A stretch of 64,000 nucleotides of DNA. It comes from Plectranthus barbatus (taxonomy: Eukaryota; Streptophyta; Magnoliopsida; Lamiales; Lamiaceae). Location of the stretch: positions 38,641 through 102,640 of the forward strand of contig JAPKLW010001798.1 of NCBI GenBank assembly GCA_026898455.1, written 5' to 3'. A program made the position numbers and the translations under genes. Shown here piece by piece: positions 32,989 to 45,768 of the stretch (positions are counted from its first letter, which is position 1; each line of letters starts with the position of its first letter). The notes below the pieces were generated by a model. The model was not told the DNA's origin. It made no database searches and saw nothing but the letters and a program-made list of their open reading frames with translations.

Positions 32989-35900
32989 TCAGATCTTCAG
33001 TCCAAGATCACGAACGTGTTCCTCATAGATCTTCTGAGGCAAGCCTTTTGTAAATGGATCAGCTAGGTTCTCTTTCGTATCTATCTTTAGAACTAGCACA
33101 TCGCCTCTTGCTATGATTTCTCGTATGATGTGGTATTTTCTTTCAATGTGTTTTGACGCCTTGTGAGTTCTGGGTTCCTTTGAATTTGCCACTGCACCAG
33201 TGTTATCACAGTATACTGTGATTGTCTTAGGCAAGCTCGGAACAATATCCAACTCCAGGAGGAAATTCCAGAACCATAAACCTTCCTTTGCTGCCTCTGA
33301 GCTGCTACATATTCAGCTTCAATGGTGGAGTCTGTGATACACTTCTGCTTCGCACTCCTCCAAGATACAGCTCCTCCTCCCACGGTAAACACATACCCAG
33401 AGGTCGATCTTTTCTCATCTTGATCCGCCTGGAAATCCGAATCCGTATATCCAACAGGACACAAGTTCTCACACTGATATACAAGACATAAGTCTCGTGT
33501 TCTCCTCAGATACTTAAGAATGTGTTTCACCGCATTCCAATGCGCCTGCCCGGGATTGGACTGATATCTTGCTGTCATGCCAACAACATAGCAGATATTT
33601 GGCCTTGTGCAAAGCATAACATACATGAGACTTCCCACTGCCGAAGCATATGGTACTAAAGACATCCTATTCTTCTCTTTCTCTGTCACAGGACACTGTG
33701 ACTTTGAAAGACGTGTTCCATGACAGTAAGGCAAGAAGCCTTTCTTGGAATTCTGCATGCTAAAACTAGCCAACACAATATCAATGTAAGCACCCTGGGC
33801 TAAGCTCAACATCATTTTCCTACAATTACGTAGGACTTTGATCCCAAGGATGTAACCTGCATTACCCAGATATTTCATTTGAAACTGCTCGGATAACCAA
33901 CCTTTTATACCTGATAACACCTCCACATTGTCTCCAAATAGAAGAATGTGATCTACATAAAGTGCAAGAAAAACCACACTTCCACTGACATATAAACGGT
34001 ACACACAACTTTCATTTTTGCATTGTGCAAATCTATAGGATTTGATCACATCATCGAAACGTTTGTTCCAAGACCTTGAAGCTTGCTTAAGTCCATATAA
34101 GGACTTCTTGAGCTTCTAGACAAGCTTCTTTTGATCCTTTTGCACATACCCTTCTAGTTGTACCATGTAGATGTCATGACCTTCTTCAAGGTACCCGTTC
34201 AAGAACGCGGTTTTGACATCCATTTGCCAGATTTCAAAGTCCATATGTGCTGCTATAGATAGAAGTATACAAATGGATTTTAACATAGCTACTGGTGAGA
34301 AGGTTTCATCATAGTCAATACCTTCCTTTTGACTATAACCTTTCGCCACCAGCCTGGCCTTAAACACCGTTATGTTACCACTCGAATCCTTCTTTCTCTT
34401 GTATACCCACTTACTGCCTATGTCTCAAAACCTTCTGGCAGCAAGGATTTCTGGTACACATCCATAGCTGTAATTGATTCTATTTAGAATCCATGGCCTT
34501 TCGCCACTGATTAGCATCCTTGTCTCTCATAGCTTCATCGTATGTCCATGGGTCGGTATCGTTCAGTCTCTCTTCAGGAATTAAGTCTGAAGACTCTCCT
34601 ACGAACATGTACCGCTCAGGTTGCTGAGACAACCTCCCACTACGACGAGGCCCCTTTAATGTGTCTGTGTCTGGTGCAATCACTTGTGATTCACCATCTT
34701 GCACAGGCGGCCGTGCACCTGGTTCCATACCCAATTTAGGTATGCTCAGGTTGCCACGGGGTTCTCCTGATGGATTTGAATTGTTCTCTTCAATTTCTTA
34801 AAGTACAATCTCGCTCTTGGTCTTGTGGTTCCTTATGAATTCATCTTCCAGATATCTTGCGTTGGTACTCACAACGACTTTCAGGTCATCTGGATCATAA
34901 AAGAAACCACCCTTTGTTTGCTTGGGATAGCCCACAAACAACATTAACTTAGACCTTCCTTCTAATTTGTCAGCTTCCTTATTCAGCACGTATGCTGGAC
35001 AACCCCACACTCTTAATCTGGACATCACAGGTTTATGTCCATACCAGAGTTCAATCGGAGTTTTACGAACTGATTTAGAAGGAACTAAGTTAATCAAGTA
35101 CGCCGCTGTTTCTAGTGCATACCCCCAAAAGGAAATGGGCAGGCTGGCATAACTCATCATTGACCTAACCGTTTCTAACAGAGTTCTGTTTCTTCTCTCT
35201 TCTACACCATTCTGCTGAGGGGTGCCAGGTGCGGTCCACTGGGAAGTAATCCCTTGATTTTCCAGATACTAGAGAAACTCATTGCTGAGGTACTCCCCAC
35301 CACGATTAGATCGCAGTGTCTTTATGGTCTTGTTTAACTTCTTCTCTACCTCAGCTTTGAATACCTTGAATTTCTCAAGGCATTCAGACTTGTAGTGAAG
35401 TAGATAAACAAATCCATATCTAGAGTAGTCATCTATGAAGGTGACAAAGTATTTGTGCCCACCACGTGCTTGTGTCGACATAGGTCCACACAGATCAGAG
35501 TGGATGAGATCCAACAAGTCATTTGCTCGAGACTCACTTGCCTTAAAAGACCTTGTCGTCAACTTGCCCTCTATGCAAGATTCACAAACTCTATGTGGAA
35601 CTACCTGGATTGGGTCCATAATTCCACAATCAACGAGTTTCTTGATTCTTTTAAGATTGACATGAACGAGTCTCAAGTGCCAAAGATATGTTACATCCTC
35701 ACTAGAAGAAAATTTTCTTTTGTGTTGGTTAGACAAATTATATGCCTCTTTCACTGTAGGTTTGTTTGAACATGTGATAACATAAAGAGAATCTTTCAGT
35801 GACCCATGACAGACAACAACGTTATTTCTCATGATAGAAACATCTCTACCAAAAATAACAGAAAATCCATCATCAAAAATTTTGGAAACTGAAATCAAGT

Positions 35901-36941
35901 TTCGCCGAAAAGACGGCACAAACAAAACATCTCTTAGTGTTAAAACATTATTCCCAAAACATAAAATAACATCTCCAATTGCTGCAGTAGAGACTCTAGC
36001 AGCATTTCCCATGGAGATGGTAACCTCGCCATCTTCAAGCTCTCTAGTCAGCTCGAACCCCTGCATAGAGTAACAAACATGATTAGTAGCTCCAGTGTCC
36101 ACTATCCACGAATGGATAGAAACTGATGCTAAACATGTTTCAATGACTATTGCAGAAGATGACGTACCTCGTCCCTTGGTGACAAACACCAGACAATTTA
36201 CTTTACAGTGACCTTTCCTTTTGCATGCAGAACAAACCTTTCTTTTGTAAACTTTGCCTCCAAATCTTTCTATAGGAACATCACTAGTTGATTCCTTCAT
36301 GCTCACATCCTCTACACTCGGAAGTGGAAAGTGATAGTCAAGCACAACAGCAGACAAGGAGTCATTGATCTCTTGAGCAGCCTCCAAGAAACTGATCAAT
36401 TGATCGAGAGTGAACACCTTGTCTTCGACTATGGAGGTGATGTCATAGAATGATTCTGGAAGAGAGACGTATATGACATCAGTGAATAACTGATCATTCA
36501 TATTTCCACCATGTAAGATATAGAATCTTCTGAGGTGATCCATGTGTAGCACATGCTCCCTAACATTACCACCTTGTGACATCTTACAGTTCACAATTCT
36601 CATTATAAACTCGGCACTGGTAGTGTGTCCAAGCTTACCATAAGTCATAATCAGATCTCTCCAAATCTCAACTACATCAGTACAATACTGATACTTGAGC
36701 TGGAGCTCCTCAATCATGGATGACCTGAGCATTGATAATAACTTATCGTTGCTCGCCATCCATTTTTTAAAAGAGTTCCTAGAGGAATCTGAGGACCCAA
36801 TGAAAGGTACAGCTGGACGAGGCACAAGTAGCACAAACTAGTCTGTGTAGCAAACATGCATCGCTCCATGAGCCATTTCCATTCCAGGAAATTAGAACCC
36901 TTCAAGGGATTTTGTGCCAAAATACGAATAATGATAGACAT
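32989..36941 (-). pseudogene. gag-pol polyprotein of element D, broken
   Basis: ATG at 36941 (MSIIIRILAQ). A frameshift near 36835 is followed by a 521-residue open stretch (36834-35269). That stretch holds gag, the CCHC knuckle (CSACKRKGHCKVNC, near 36195-36240), protease DTGA, the HHCC region and integrase up to LSNEFL. Stops lie at 35269 and 34798, with frame changes near 34480-34440 and 33300 and a stop near 34100. The RT active site reads YVDH instead of YVDD (near 33950). RNase H (GYTDSDFQAD, near 33430) and the C-terminus LGLKI are present. It is a close relative of A. Confidence 0.92.
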
Positions 36942-38767
36942 ATCTGAAAATGAATAAAGAGATTATTTAAGAACATACAACAGAACAATTGAAACAAATA
37001 TGCATAGTAACCTTTAGTTAAAAAAAATACAATTTGTTTCCTCCAATTGCCCAAGCTAATTCACCGCAAGCTACTTGAGTAGATGTTTACGGAAAACGCT
37101 CAACCAGACCAAATTGATCCGTTAATTTCTTAACATGTTAGGTATCTTAAGCAAAAGAAATTAATATTGGAGATCCCAAGATCATGTTCACCTATCCGGA
37201 GCAGGGATATCATTCATGAGTTATACTCCAGGCAACATCTAAGCCAAAATAACCACAATCCTAATTCCGAATGTAAAAGGACGATTTAGCATACGTACTG
37301 GACCCATACCGCATGCCCTTTACATTCTTTGTTATACCATTTAAATTAATCTTAGAGTTGTGAAAGTTGTCTCAATGCTAGTTACCGAGTAGTCATTGCT
37401 TAGAGGCTCCCACTTCTCATCTTAAAATAAATGTTTTATTTTGGAAACCTCATCGCATTAGAACTGGTAAGGGACCCTTAACGTAAGCTACCCGAGTACT
37501 CATTTACACTTCGAGATGCCCCACTTCCAATGAGAAGTCGTATTTCTGGAGGTCTAATGATTTTGGTTAGAAAAGAACCAAAATCCAGCTTAGTATTTTT
37601 AATTCTAAAGGTTTTATGCGCACACACTATTTTATGTTCCCAAAAATAATGTCACACCCAAAATTCCATCATAAACTAATATGATCCCGGAATTTATAAA
37701 CATTATTTAAAACATAAAATAAATCACATAAGACATGCTCAAAAATTAAATTGCAACAAGCTTATAGAAGTAAATAATTAAAGCAAATAGGCATGCTTTC
37801 CTCTATTTACTAGTGCGCACATAATAAATCACATCTGTACGAGAAATAATTAAATGAACAAATAAAATTTCTCGTGGCCCCTCAGATGCGATTACAACTG
37901 AAAAATAAAATTAAATCTAACTATTACAAGATTTAATTTGATTACAGATCTTTAAGTTGGGCTACCACTCTTTAATCTTAATCTGCAACACTTGGGCTGA
38001 AATTAGGGTTTCAGAGATGCGGACTGCCATCGGGTCAACGGGCCCGTATCAAAACCCTAGTAGTGAAACCCAAGTTTGAAACTAGGGTTTCGGCCGCTGC
38101 TTCTCAGTCCACCGTCACTGTTGACATTCAGCCGCCGGTTACGGCTGGTTCACGTCGCCAGGAGGTCGCCACTGCCCCAGCTCACCGTCGCCATCGTCGC
38201 CAGCCGGCCATGCAGCGAGGGAAGCGGCCGAGCAACCGCGACACACATAGGGCGCAGCCCAGCCGCATATGGTGCAACCCTAGCGTTGCAGCCGCATGCA
38301 GCCGCCACCCACATTGCCACTGCCGCCGTCTGCTGCCCGCCTCCGCCTGCTGCACGGCCCTGACGGCTGGCCGCCGCCTGAAGCCTGGTTGAACGCATGC
38401 GTGTGTGGAGGAATTCGGCCCAGCCGCGCACGGCCAAACCCTAGGGTTTGCCGTGCACCACCATTTTCTGCCGTGTGCCGCCGCCATCGTCGACGTCCAT
38501 CTTGTTCTGCTCTTTGTTCGTCAATTCTCGTTCTTATCTTCCGGATCCACTTTTACATATTTGAAAGAAAAATAAAAAAAAATTCTAAATCTATTACAAT
38601 GATTTTCCCTATCAAATCTAACCACGGATTTTCTCGTGGTGAAAAAACAGATCCAAAAATGAGAAGGCCACGAGAACAAAAACCATCCACAACAATTTAA
38701 ATCCATCCATGATCATATAAATTTATTTAATTAAATTTATCAAGGATAGGGCCTAAGAACTGGAACC
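36942..38767 (-). other. Leader of element D with hairpins and a GC-rich block
   Basis: Between gag and the primer-binding site. Three hairpin copies lie at 37065-37091, about 37375-37409 and 37482-37508. The first is intact (CGTAA/TTGCG outer, CTAC/GTAG inner); the other two carry mutations. A GC-rich block at about 38030-38530 looks unlike the AT-rich remainder. Its ORFs are overlapping Arg/Pro/Ala-rich frames and not convincing genes. Confidence 0.7.
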
Positions 38768-38783
38768 TGGCTCTGATACCAAT
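38768..38783 (-). other. Primer-binding site of element D
   Basis: On the - strand ATTGGTATCAGAGCCA, complementary to initiator-Met tRNA, next to the 5' LTR end. Confidence 0.88.
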
Positions 38784-40186
38784 TGTTATTTAATTCGCAG
38801 GACCGTTCTTAGGATATCAAAAACAAATTCAATTAAATAAACCATGCCACCGTATTTATGCGTCTACAATAATCAATTGCATAGGGTGGATTCAAGAGAA
38901 TACCTGATCTTCAATCATTTGATCTACAGATCCAGATCAGAGAACGAACGATGAAGGTAAATCTGAAGGATAATGGAACCCTTCTTTGATTGTGTTCCTA
39001 CAGATTTGATCTTCTGATCTGTTCCCTTGCTCCTTGGAAATCTGGTGAGGATTATCTACCAAGTTGAATCAGGAAGCCAGAGGATTTGATCAGAAAATCC
39101 TCCCCCTGAAGCACCGCCGATCTCTCTCTCTATCTCACTCAATATTCTGATTTGAATATTAAATTGTATACTAAAGTGGTTACTCTGATCCAAGAGAGAA
39201 ATCTTTTATATAGTGTTAGGGTTTTGAGAAACCCTAACTCTAATGGGCTTGAGCAGTTTGTGGGCCAGACCAGGGTTCAAATGCAAATAATAAAGTGGGG
39301 CCTCTTTATTAATTAATCATTCCTTGTTCAACCCAGAACATAATTAATTAATAAAACATTGTTTTAACCTTCACCATGGTAACAATGCTGACTCACCCCT
39401 TTATTGCAACATTATTAGGAATGGGTTGCATTAAACTAACATGATCCACATATTTAAGGTTTTAGACATTCATTAATTAATTTGGTTTATGACAATCAAC
39501 CACAATTAATAAATATCTTATTTCCTGATTAATACCTCTCACTCCTTTTCTCTTATGCTTCAATAAATCATTCAGCCTGCAGGACTTAGCATGAAGAACC
39601 TTGGTGAGTTCATCAGGGAATGTCACCATCCTGAAACGGATATGCTTACCTATACATCCAGCCTAAGCAGACCCCACACAAATTGCCAACACCCAAAGTG
39701 CAGGTATAAGAGTACATGTAAGACTCGCCACCATAGCAGATCAAAGTGTGGTCAATCCGTGTGTGCCCCTCATCCTTCAGTAAGGTTTAAGATCATAGGA
39801 AGTATGTTAGGGATCTGGCTCATTCATATTTCAATGAGAATGGCACATCACACTGTTGATCCCATCAATACATAAACATGTACCGACAGATCAAGTAGCT
39901 AGAATAAGCCCACTTATGAACCGATGTGTCGCAACTTAAACCAACAACTTATCCAGGGACTGTTTCAGCTGTGATTCTATTTATATCTCGCTAGGTCAAA
40001 CGAACCATATGATCCTCTGTGATCTCCTACACACCATATGGTCATCCCTATCAACGAGATAAAAGGATATTATAGTTCGTTATATGTTCACATTTATCAG
40101 ATAGCGAGAATTGTTGATGCAACACATAAATGAAGGCTAATATACAAACACTTAATCATTTATGCTTTCTGTATACAATCCCAACA
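38784..40186 (-). repeat. 5' LTR of element D
   Basis: 1403 bp. On the - strand it starts TGTTGGGATTG and ends AATTAAATAACA against the primer-binding site. An inverted telo-box pair (39215-39238) lies beside the TATA (39204-39213), and SL1 is at 39984-40061. About 33 bases at its 3' end are missing compared with A and with its own partner LTR, with an ACAA microhomology at the break. Confidence 0.88.
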
Positions 40187-40191
40187 GGATG

Positions 40192-40693
40192 AAGTTTTGA
40201 AGAATGGACCTCTGAAGATCCAGAAGATTAATATCCAGCTCACAGGAGAAGATGGCCAAGGTGGTGTCCAAATGGTAGGTAAGCCACTGGAAGAATGGAC
40301 AATTGAAGACAAGAAACGTCATCAGCTTGATCGCATCGCACAAGAGATTATCATGCAATCTCTCCCAGAATCTCTCATGGATGAAGCCATAGAGAACAAC
40401 CATGCCAAAGATTTATGGGACTAGATAAATGACCTCACGAAGGAAATTGAAGCAATGAAGCGCAATAAGAAACAAATGTGCACTGACAAATATGAATCCT
40501 TTCAGATGCAGCCTGGCGAATCAATCAAATCAATGGAAGCAAGGTTCAACGCCATTGTCAGCGAGATGAAAAATCTTCGAAAAGAAGAAAGTGTGGCTGA
40601 CATGAACGCCAAAATTCTTTTGAGAATGCCAAAGAAAGATTGGTTTGCAAAACCACCAGTTTAAAGACCGTGGATGGTTAAAAATACTGAAAG
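40192..40693 (+). pseudogene. Sirevirus C gag, second part
   Basis: Continues from element D: VLKNGPLKIQ, KPLEEWTIEDKKRHQLDRIA, a TAG near 40423, then DKYESFQMQPGESIKSMEARF and RMPKKDWFAK, with a frame change near 40650. It is cut at 40693 by element E, and the KELFAELHAHEWDI segment resumes at 62261. Confidence 0.8.
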
Positions 40694-42167
40694 TGATGGT
40701 TTTATATACTGAAAGCATTATGATTGGTATATTATGTTCAAGGTCGATTGGTTAATATACTGGGAATCATAAATATTGTATGTTCATTTCCTGTCTGAAT
40801 TAACAAACATGTGTCGCAAATCCAGTTATCCTCTTATCTCGTCGATAGAGAGATCATACGGTGTGTAGTAGATCATGGAAGTTGTATGGATCATTTAACC
40901 AAGCGAGATATAAATGGTTATCACAGCTGAGAGAGTTCCAGGATAAATTGTCGGTGTAGGCTGTAGCATACGCAGTAATAAGCATCTTATCTTGGATGGC
41001 TTGGTATGCTGGTGTGGGGCACACATTGATAAGGACCTAAGTTGAGATCGATTCTTTTATCTGACATTAAAAGAATCTAGATCTCTATGGCTTGATGAGA
41101 TCCTAAGCCTATATGAAGGTACAAAAGTATACACAGATTGTCTGTCACTTTGAGTTATAGCGAAAGGCTCTAGTTGAGCTTGTATATCTGTATCTTGGGT
41201 GATAGCAGTTTGTGTATGAATGTCGTTACTGGAACTAGGTAACCACATCCAGTATAGGATGGTGACATTCCCTGAGCAGCTCAAAAGGATCGTTATGCTA
41301 AAGTCCTGCAGGCTGATTAAGTTCAAGCATAAGTGAAAAGGTTTGAGTGGATTGACTCAGGAATATAAGATGTTAATTGATTAAATGGCTTGTCAGAGCT
41401 TAAATTAATTTACTAATGTCTGTAACCTTAAATGTGGGGATATACCGAGCCCATGCAACCCGTACCTCAAAATGTGGTAGCAAATAGGTAGGACAGTATT
41501 GATTCTTTGGTGGAATGAATCAATATTAATTAATTAATTATATTTTGGGTTGAATATGGGAATTAATTAATTGATAGGCTTTATTTGCTATTGGCATTCT
41601 GGTCCCTGGTCTAGCCCATGAAAACTCCGGCCCTATAGAAGTCCAGTATTTTCCTATAAATAGGCCTCAGGTTCTTAGATCAAAATAAACGATACGCCAC
41701 AAGATCATATGTTGCAACACAACAAACCATTATTTTGGGAGCTGTGGTGATCGATTAAGATTTGAGAACGAGGAGGAAATTCAGCTTCTTAACCGGGCAA
41801 GGAATCCGAAGGGAATCTTCACCAGATATTTGGATTAGAGTTGGGATACAGATTAGAAGATCAGATCAGGAGGATCATGTTCTTTCTTCTCTCCCTCTTT
41901 ATTTTTGAAAATTATCTTTTAATTTTCAAAGATTTAATTCCTTAATCTGTTTGGAATAAATCTTGGTGCGCGGGAAAATGATCGAGGATCAAATCTCTGC
42001 GCACTCGTTCTTCAAGTTTCTACAATCCAGGTATTCCGCAAAACCCCCTTTATGCATAATTAATAGGATCAAGCTAGGATAAATCATAGGCATAGCAATT
42101 TATTTTTGATATTCCAGTTCATGATCCCGGCTAACGGATTAAGTGATTCAGTTCTCAAACCCCTTCA
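40694..42167 (+). repeat. 5' LTR of element E
   Basis: 1474 bp from TGATGGTTTTATATAC to CCCCTTCA. SL1 is at 40835-40910 and SL2 at 40964-41011. TATAAATA is at 41655-41662. No inverted telo-box pair is seen here, unlike A and D. Confidence 0.88.
40835..41011 (+). other. Stem-loops SL1 and SL2 in LTR E
   Basis: SL1 arms TATCTCG/CGAGATA; SL2 arms TAGCATAC/GTATGCTG with an inner hairpin. The 3' LTR copies are at 58189-58265 and 58319-58366, where the inner ATAAG/CTTAT stem is also present. Confidence 0.58.
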
Positions 42168-42169
42168 AT

Positions 42170-42183
42170 TGGTATCAGAGCCA
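42170..42183 (+). other. Primer-binding site of element E
   Basis: TGGTATCAGAGCCA, initiator-Met tRNA type, two bases after the LTR. Confidence 0.9.
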
Positions 42184-42998
42184 GGTTAATTAATTGGCTC
42201 TGTCGGGAAAAATAATATTGCCTATGATTTGCATGATAATTATTATTGAATGAATGCATGAATGGTTTTGGATTGTATGAATGTGTTTTTTTTCCTCTTG
42301 GTTCTCGGGTTAATCCGCCCTCTTATAAGGATTCGTTTTTCACCCACGAGTTAAATCCGTGGTTAGATTTAATTTCCAAATTGTATTAGGATGTTATTTC
42401 CATGTAATTTTCAATTTTAAATTAAATCTGTAAAATGGAGAATGAAGAACGCGAAGAACACGAAGAACATGAAGAACACGAAGAACGAAGGGTCGCACAA
42501 ACAATGCACGATGGCGGTGGCATTGTAGCAGACCATGCACGGTGGTCGACGTGGCAATAGCACGGCGGCGAACAGTGCACAGATGGGCCACAACGGCAGC
42601 GTAGGGTGCGAAACCCTAGGATTTCAGCACCGCGCGCGTGCACACGCATAGCAGTGGCCGCGCGGCCACAGGCTGACTGGGTGGTGCGGTGGCTCCGAGA
42701 CGGCAATGCGGGGAGGCGGAGGCTCAGCCGGATGGTGGGTAGTGGCGGCCTGGGTGCATGGGGCTACGCGCGACACGATGGAACCCTATGTTCTGCTTGC
42801 GCATGAAGGCACCATGCGCGCTCACCGGTGGCAGGCTCGTGCTCCTCGAACAGTGCCGGCGGGGCAGGGGCACGACAAGGCTCCGGGGGTGGAAGCAGCG
42901 GCGGATGGTGGACGAGTGGCGCGACGATGTTAGCGCAAACACTAGGGTTTGTGAGTTGTCGCCGGATGCAATCCCTCACCGCGCATCCGTGCATATTT
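42184..42998 (+). other. Leader of element E, first part
   Basis: AT-rich start, a GAAGAACAC-type short repeat (42443-42487), then a GC-rich block (about 42500-42985) with overlapping Arg/Ala-rich frames on both strands. I see no real gene. It is cut by element F at 42999. Confidence 0.65.
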
Positions 42999-45752
42999 TG
43001 TTGGGTTTTGTATACAGAAAGCATTTATTACAATGAGTATACAATTGCATTTTCTCCTATCTGTAAAACAAACTTACATGCACGTAACAATGATATCCTT
43101 CTGTCTCACTGATTACTCTCTTAAAGAGTTATTATTTTGTGTCAAACTTAATTAATTACGTCTTAGAATAGTCTTGTTTTATAGGATAATTAGCAAAATA
43201 TAGGTTAATTGGTTAGTTTACTAAATTTAGTCTTATTATGTAGTCTTGTGTTAATTACGAGTTTTTGCGAAGGAATTGTTTGAATAGTATCACAGGTTTT
43301 ACTATGCTGGAGCATAACAAGAGCATGAAGGGTTGATACGATGTCACAACATAGGTTAAGCATGACAAGAACTCTAGTGAGGAATATTCGGGACCATAGC
43401 AGACACGATCTCGGCACTTTTCAGATCCTGTCCCAAAAAGTAGGACAGGTGTCACCCAGGAGAACTGTCAGAGCTGGGAGGTAGATTGAGGAGCCACGTG
43501 TAAGGCTGGGATGAAGCTGAAGGGAGACAAGAGCGATATTTTCAGAAAAGAGAGGAGAGATAGAACACACACAGAGAACACAATTGGAAGGGAGGTATCA
43601 GCATAGGATTTTGAGCAGAGAGAACTGGGAGTTCGTGAGAATCAAAAGTGGATGTTGCAACAATCCTGAATAGCTTATCTTTATTTGCAGTTTCTTTAAT
43701 ATTTCTACGTATTTGATGTTTGGAGATATGAACTTGAATATCGTTTGCTTTTAATCTTTTGTAAGCATGAGCTAAACCTTTTAAGCTCGGGTTATTGACT
43801 AGTTTATCTTCTTGAATATATGTTGAAGTTGTTCTCGTATTAAATCTGGCGTTTGATTTTGATTCTGGTTTGTTTGTCTACCTAAACACGACGGTGGCAG
43901 GTAGAAATTTCACCTAGTGAGACTGAGAGGAGATCTAGGATGAGGGAGTCGTTGTCAATCTTGATCTCTAGTGTACAAATACATGGAATCTAATACTTGC
44001 AAGAACCCCTGTTCTGAAATAGCTTGTTTGAAGGCAAAATCTATCATAGACATATGAAGGTTAGCAAGAAAACATAGATCTAGTGCTATGACAATAGTCT
44101 AGACAAAAAAGAGTGTGGTTGCATGAACCAAAGTCGATGCCTGAGCAATGTTGCAGCATATAGGAGAGTAGATAATCAAAAGTCAATAACCTGAGTGCAT
44201 TTTATCATTGATTTTAAAACCATATCCTATTAGTTTATGATTATTTTGTGGGAAGAGATATTATTAATTGTTCTAGCTCTGCTCAGTTTCATTTTATATG
44301 CTTTCTTGTTATTTTATTTTGGAGAAATCACAAAACCCCATTAATTTACAAGCAACAAAATGTGCACGACTCACTTTCAGTCCCTTGGGTATGATATCTG
44401 GACTTAGATCTTTATTACTTGTTTAGACATACGTGCACTTGCGTATAATTATAATAGCTACTAGCATAACAAACACTCACTGATAGGGACGATCATACGG
44501 CGTATTGTAGATCGCAGAAGACAGTATGATCACTTGACCTAGTGAGACATAAATATTATCACAGCCGAGACAATGTTGAGGATACATTTATCCGAATAGC
44601 TGCAGCATAGTCGGAAAAAGTAATCTGTCTTGGTTACTTGATATGCTCGTACGCAAGGGTGGCGTATTGATTGGACCACATTGAGATGTATTTCTCTGTC
44701 TGACATCATCGAATACAAGATCTCGTTCTTGATTGAGTCCAAACCCTAATCAAGGTTCAGGGGTATGCACGGGTTGACTGCTGCTTTGATTTGCCATGGT
44801 GGAGAGCCTAAGTAACGTGCTCGTATATCTGCATCTTGGGTAGCAGCAATTTGTGTAGTACAGCCTGAGACTGGAGTTATGCAACCATCTCCGAGTAATA
44901 GGATGCGAACATTCCCTAAGGAGCTCAATAATGTTTATCATGCCAAAGTCCTGCAGGCTGATTCAGTTCAAGCATGAGTGTAAGGTTTGAGTGGTACTGC
45001 TCAGCAATATAAGATATTAATTAATTGTGGTAGCTTGTCAGAAGCTCCAATAAATTAATGAATGTACGGTAACCTTAAATATGGGGATTCTCAGATAAAT
45101 GCAGCCTTTTCTCAAAATGTGGTATATGGGTAGGTCAGTATTAATTCTGTGGTGAAAAAGATTTAATATTAATTTATTAATTGTATCGTGGGTTGTGATC
45201 ATGGGAATTAATTAATTCATAGGTCCACTTTATTATTTGCATTAGGTCCCAGGTCTGGCCCAATTAAATATGCTGAAAAGAGGCCGAATAGCCCATTAGG
45301 GTTAAAACCTTAGGTCTATAAATAGACAGTTCTCTCTCACAAACCCTAGAACATTCAAATCAGTTTGAAACCCTAGAGAGAGAGAGAGAGAGGGGCGGCG
45401 GCGCTGGTGTGTAGAGGGAGGAGGATTTGGACTCTGGTCTACACAATTACAGATCTATGGAATCCTCACTAGTTGCAGATCTGAACAGCATTGGGATACA
45501 GATCTGAATATCTGAAATTAGTTTGGCAAATTTCATTTTCTGCAGATTTAATTGAATCGCGTGGTTGAATTAAGTTGGATATTCAAATGCGAAAGATGGA
45601 ATTAAACTCTACGAAATAAAGGTAATCCCTTAATCCACACATTAAATTCATAGGAGCATGCTAGGTTTTGGTGAATTGGTTATTGTATTCAACACCCATG
45701 ATTGGTCCTGCTTAATCGAATTTGGTGATTCAGTTCACGAAAAATTCCTACA
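42999..45752 (+). repeat. 5' LTR of element F, split by a solo LTR
   Basis: TGTTGGGTTTTGTATAC to TTCCTACA, about 1.39 kb after removing the insertion at 43110-44475. TATAAATA is at 45317-45324, with a decayed telo-box pair just upstream (near 45293-45312). A GA tract at about 45375-45391 follows. SL1 is split by the insertion; SL2 is at 44603-44648. Confidence 0.85.
43110..44475. repeat. Solo LTR inside the 5' LTR of F
   Basis: 1366 bp, TGATTACTCTC to ATAACAAACA, with a perfect CTCAC duplication (43105-43109 and 44476-44480). The unsplit partner sequence is seen in the 3' LTR of F at 51510-51517. No ORF is recognised. A CCTGTCC/GGACAGG inverted repeat lies at 43427-43449. The end (GCACTTGCGTATAAT) resembles some plant gypsy LTRs; the family is not assigned. 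Confidence 0.85.
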
Positions 45753-45754
45753 AT

Positions 45755-45768
45755 TGGTATCAGAGCCA
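45755..45768 (+). other. Primer-binding site of element F
   Basis: TGGTATCAGAGCCA, initiator-Met type, two bases after the LTR. Confidence 0.9.

Larger units (their letters stand above)
31488..40186 (-). mobile_element. Copia element D (Angela/Tork-like), complete but dead
   Basis: Complete element on the - strand: 5' LTR 38784-40186, primer-binding site, leader, gag-pol 36941-32989, polypurine tract, 3' LTR 31488-32886. Flanks GGACG (31483-31487) and GGATG (40187-40191) form a 5 bp duplication with one mismatch. It belongs to the same family as A and lies in the gag of Sirevirus C. Confidence 0.92.

Noticed and set aside
38063..38700. Several overlapping ORFs of 60-134 residues on both strands in the GC-rich leader of D
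   Set aside because: All frames are open because the segment is GC-rich; the products are low-complexity Arg/Pro/Ala strings with no domain, and the position is the leader of a retrotransposon.
42422..43112. ORFs in the GC-rich leader of E
   Set aside because: Same reason, and two of them run into the LTR of element F.
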